Positions 53,719 to 54,526 of a stretch of DNA of 54,526 nucleotides are shown piece after piece. The notes beneath the pieces were generated by a model. That model was not told the origin of the DNA. It ran no database searches and saw only the letters and a list, made by a program, of their open reading frames with translations. Within the stretch, counting starts at the first letter, position 1; each line of letters opens with the position of its first letter. A program made the translations under genes and the position numbers. This stretch comes from Planctomyces sp. (GTDB lineage: Bacteria > Planctomycetota > Planctomycetia > Planctomycetales > Planctomycetaceae). The DNA is taken from NCBI GenBank assembly GCA_005778225.1, contig SXPC01000120.1, forward strand, positions 1 through 54,526, read 5' to 3'.

Positions 53719-54526
53719 ATGAATAATCACGATGACCAGCTCCTGGGCAAGCTCGTAGGATATCCCGAAAAGCAAGGCCTGTATGATCCTGATTACGAGC
53801 ACGAGAACTGCGGTGTCGGTTTCGTCGCGCATATCAAGGGCGTACGGTCGCGCGACATCATCGATGACGCCAATCGCATGCTCGTCCACATGGAGCACCG
53901 CGGCGCCTGTGGCTGCGAAGAAAATACCGGCGACGGGGCAGGTATCCTGACGGCGATTCCTCACGAGTTCTTCGAGAAGGTCGCCGCGCCCCTGGGCATC
54001 AAGCTGCCCGAGATGGGTCGCTATGGCGCCGGAAACGTCTTCCTGCCGCGTGATCCTGCTCACCGTGCATTCTGTAAGCAGACCCTCGAAGGCTTTATCG
54101 CCGAACAAGGTTTGAGTCTCCTCGGCTGGCGCGCCGTTCCCACCGATCTCGATGCGGCTGATGTCGGCCCGTCGGCTCGCGCGTGCATGCCGGTCATCGA
54201 GCAGATCTTCATCGCAGCTCCGGAAAGCATGGACAGCAAGACGTTCAACCGCAAGCTGTTCGTCGTTCGCAAGAAGTCTGCCCTGAAACTGCGGACCATG
54301 GACCATCCCGAAGCGCAGATGTACTACGTCTGCTCGCTGTCATCTGGCATCATCGTCTACAAGGGGATGCTGCGAACCAACCAGGTCATGCCACTTTATC
54401 TGGACCTTCAGGACCCGGACTACAAATCGCATCTGGCGATGATCCACTCGCGCTTCTCGACGAACACTTTCCCCAGCTGGGACCGTGCTCAGCCTTGTCG
54501 TTACATCGCCCACAACGGCGAAATCA
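53719..54526 (+). CDS. gltB: Glutamate synthase large subunit (5' part)
   Basis: Only the first 269 residues are visible; the gene runs off the right edge. The class II glutamine amidotransferase domain is clear: a pro-segment of 30 residues, then the nucleophile CGVGFVAHIKG (Cys31), MLVHMEHRGACGCEENTGDGAGIL, RKLFVVRKKS, and SRFSTNTFPSWDRAQPCRYIAHNGEI. The pro-segment would be removed to expose Cys31. I start at the second of two close ATGs (53713, 53719), with GGGG about seven bases before it. It would make glutamate from 2-oxoglutarate and glutamine in ammonium assimilation. Confidence 0.97.
   Translation, partial: MNNHDDQLLGKLVGYPEKQGLYDPDYEHENCGVGFVAHIKGVRSRDIIDDANRMLVHMEHRGACGCEENTGDGAGILTAIPHEFFEKVAAPLGIKLPEMGRYGAGNVFLPRDPAHRAFCKQTLEGFIAEQGLSLLGWRAVPTDLDAADVGPSARACMPVIEQIFIAAPESMDSKTFNRKLFVVRKKSALKLRTMDHPEAQMYYVCSLSSGIIVYKGMLRTNQVMPLYLDLQDPDYKSHLAMIHSRFSTNTFPSWDRAQPCRYIAHNGEI

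Noticed and set aside
53461-54306. Minus-strand frame overlapping gltB
   Set aside because: It runs through repeats and the antisense strand of a certain gltB.
1-54526. CRISPR arrays, tRNA or rRNA genes, insertion sequences
   Set aside because: I found no regularly spaced direct repeats, no cloverleaf and no transposase. The repeats present are palindromic and non-coding.

Overview
The window looks like chromosomal DNA of a planctomycete. The evidence is a sulfatase with signal peptide, a large fusion of a glucose-dehydrogenase-like propeller with HEAT-type repeats and a terminal CxxCH haem site (PVC-type cytochrome), a Cys/Pro/Tyr-Val-rich secreted protein of the kind found on planctomycete surfaces, a prenyltransferase/squalene-oxidase-repeat secreted protein, and a conserved family beginning MATLLSRDEY that I associate with this phylum. 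Genes are moderately GC-rich. The exceptions are an AT-richer block at the left edge (1-1604) and another around 49.4-51.8 kb. The genus cannot be fixed from the sequence alone.

Layout. (1) 1-1604, minus strand: a three-gene ABC-three-component (ABC-3C) conflict system (C-terminal-component protein, middle component, ATPase), with start/stop overlaps; the ATPase runs off the left edge. (2) 1704-5897: leuS and a secreted prenyltransferase-repeat protein. (3) 6224-19388: a flagellar cluster in two convergent arms. The plus arm is fliF-fliG-fliH-fliI-fliJ-motE-like-fliK-flgD. The minus arm is fliN-fliO-fliP-fliQ-fliR-flhB, and the two arms meet at 14.71 kb. Together they cover the M-ring, part of the switch, the export ATPase complex, the export gate, hook-length control and hook cap. 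fliM, flhA, the hook and the rod genes are not here. (4) 19.7-31.4 kb: sulfatase, VWA protein plus conserved partner, lipoprotein, XRE/SnoaL regulator, NAD synthetase, a small membrane protein, a parvulin-type foldase, truD, and a moaD/moeB sulfur-carrier pair. (5) 31.6-41.4 kb: DsbD-like reductase with two N-terminal domains, PVC cytochrome, MBL hydrolase, Dabb protein and a secreted Cys-rich protein. (6) 41.6-49.2 kb: RND permease and two divergent GT-C membrane glycosyltransferases. (7) 49.4-54.5 kb: two low-GC hypothetical genes (one a lipoprotein), a LysR regulator with two exact LysR-type boxes upstream, and the 5' part of gltB.

The most striking property is a dense and diverse set of short palindromic repeats: about fifteen families in 54 kb, most 20-180 bp, none encoding a protein. 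They sit mainly between convergent genes or just after stop codons, and several separate genes within the flagellar operons. Some have entered reading frames without breaking them. One family lies inside leuS in its editing-domain region. Two different families lie inside one GT-C glycosyltransferase. A third appears to supply the start codon and N-terminal residues of the signal peptide of the PVC cytochrome. Repeat modules used as protein sequence are, in my view, the best lead in this window.

I saw no tRNA, rRNA, CRISPR array, transposase, integrase or phage gene.
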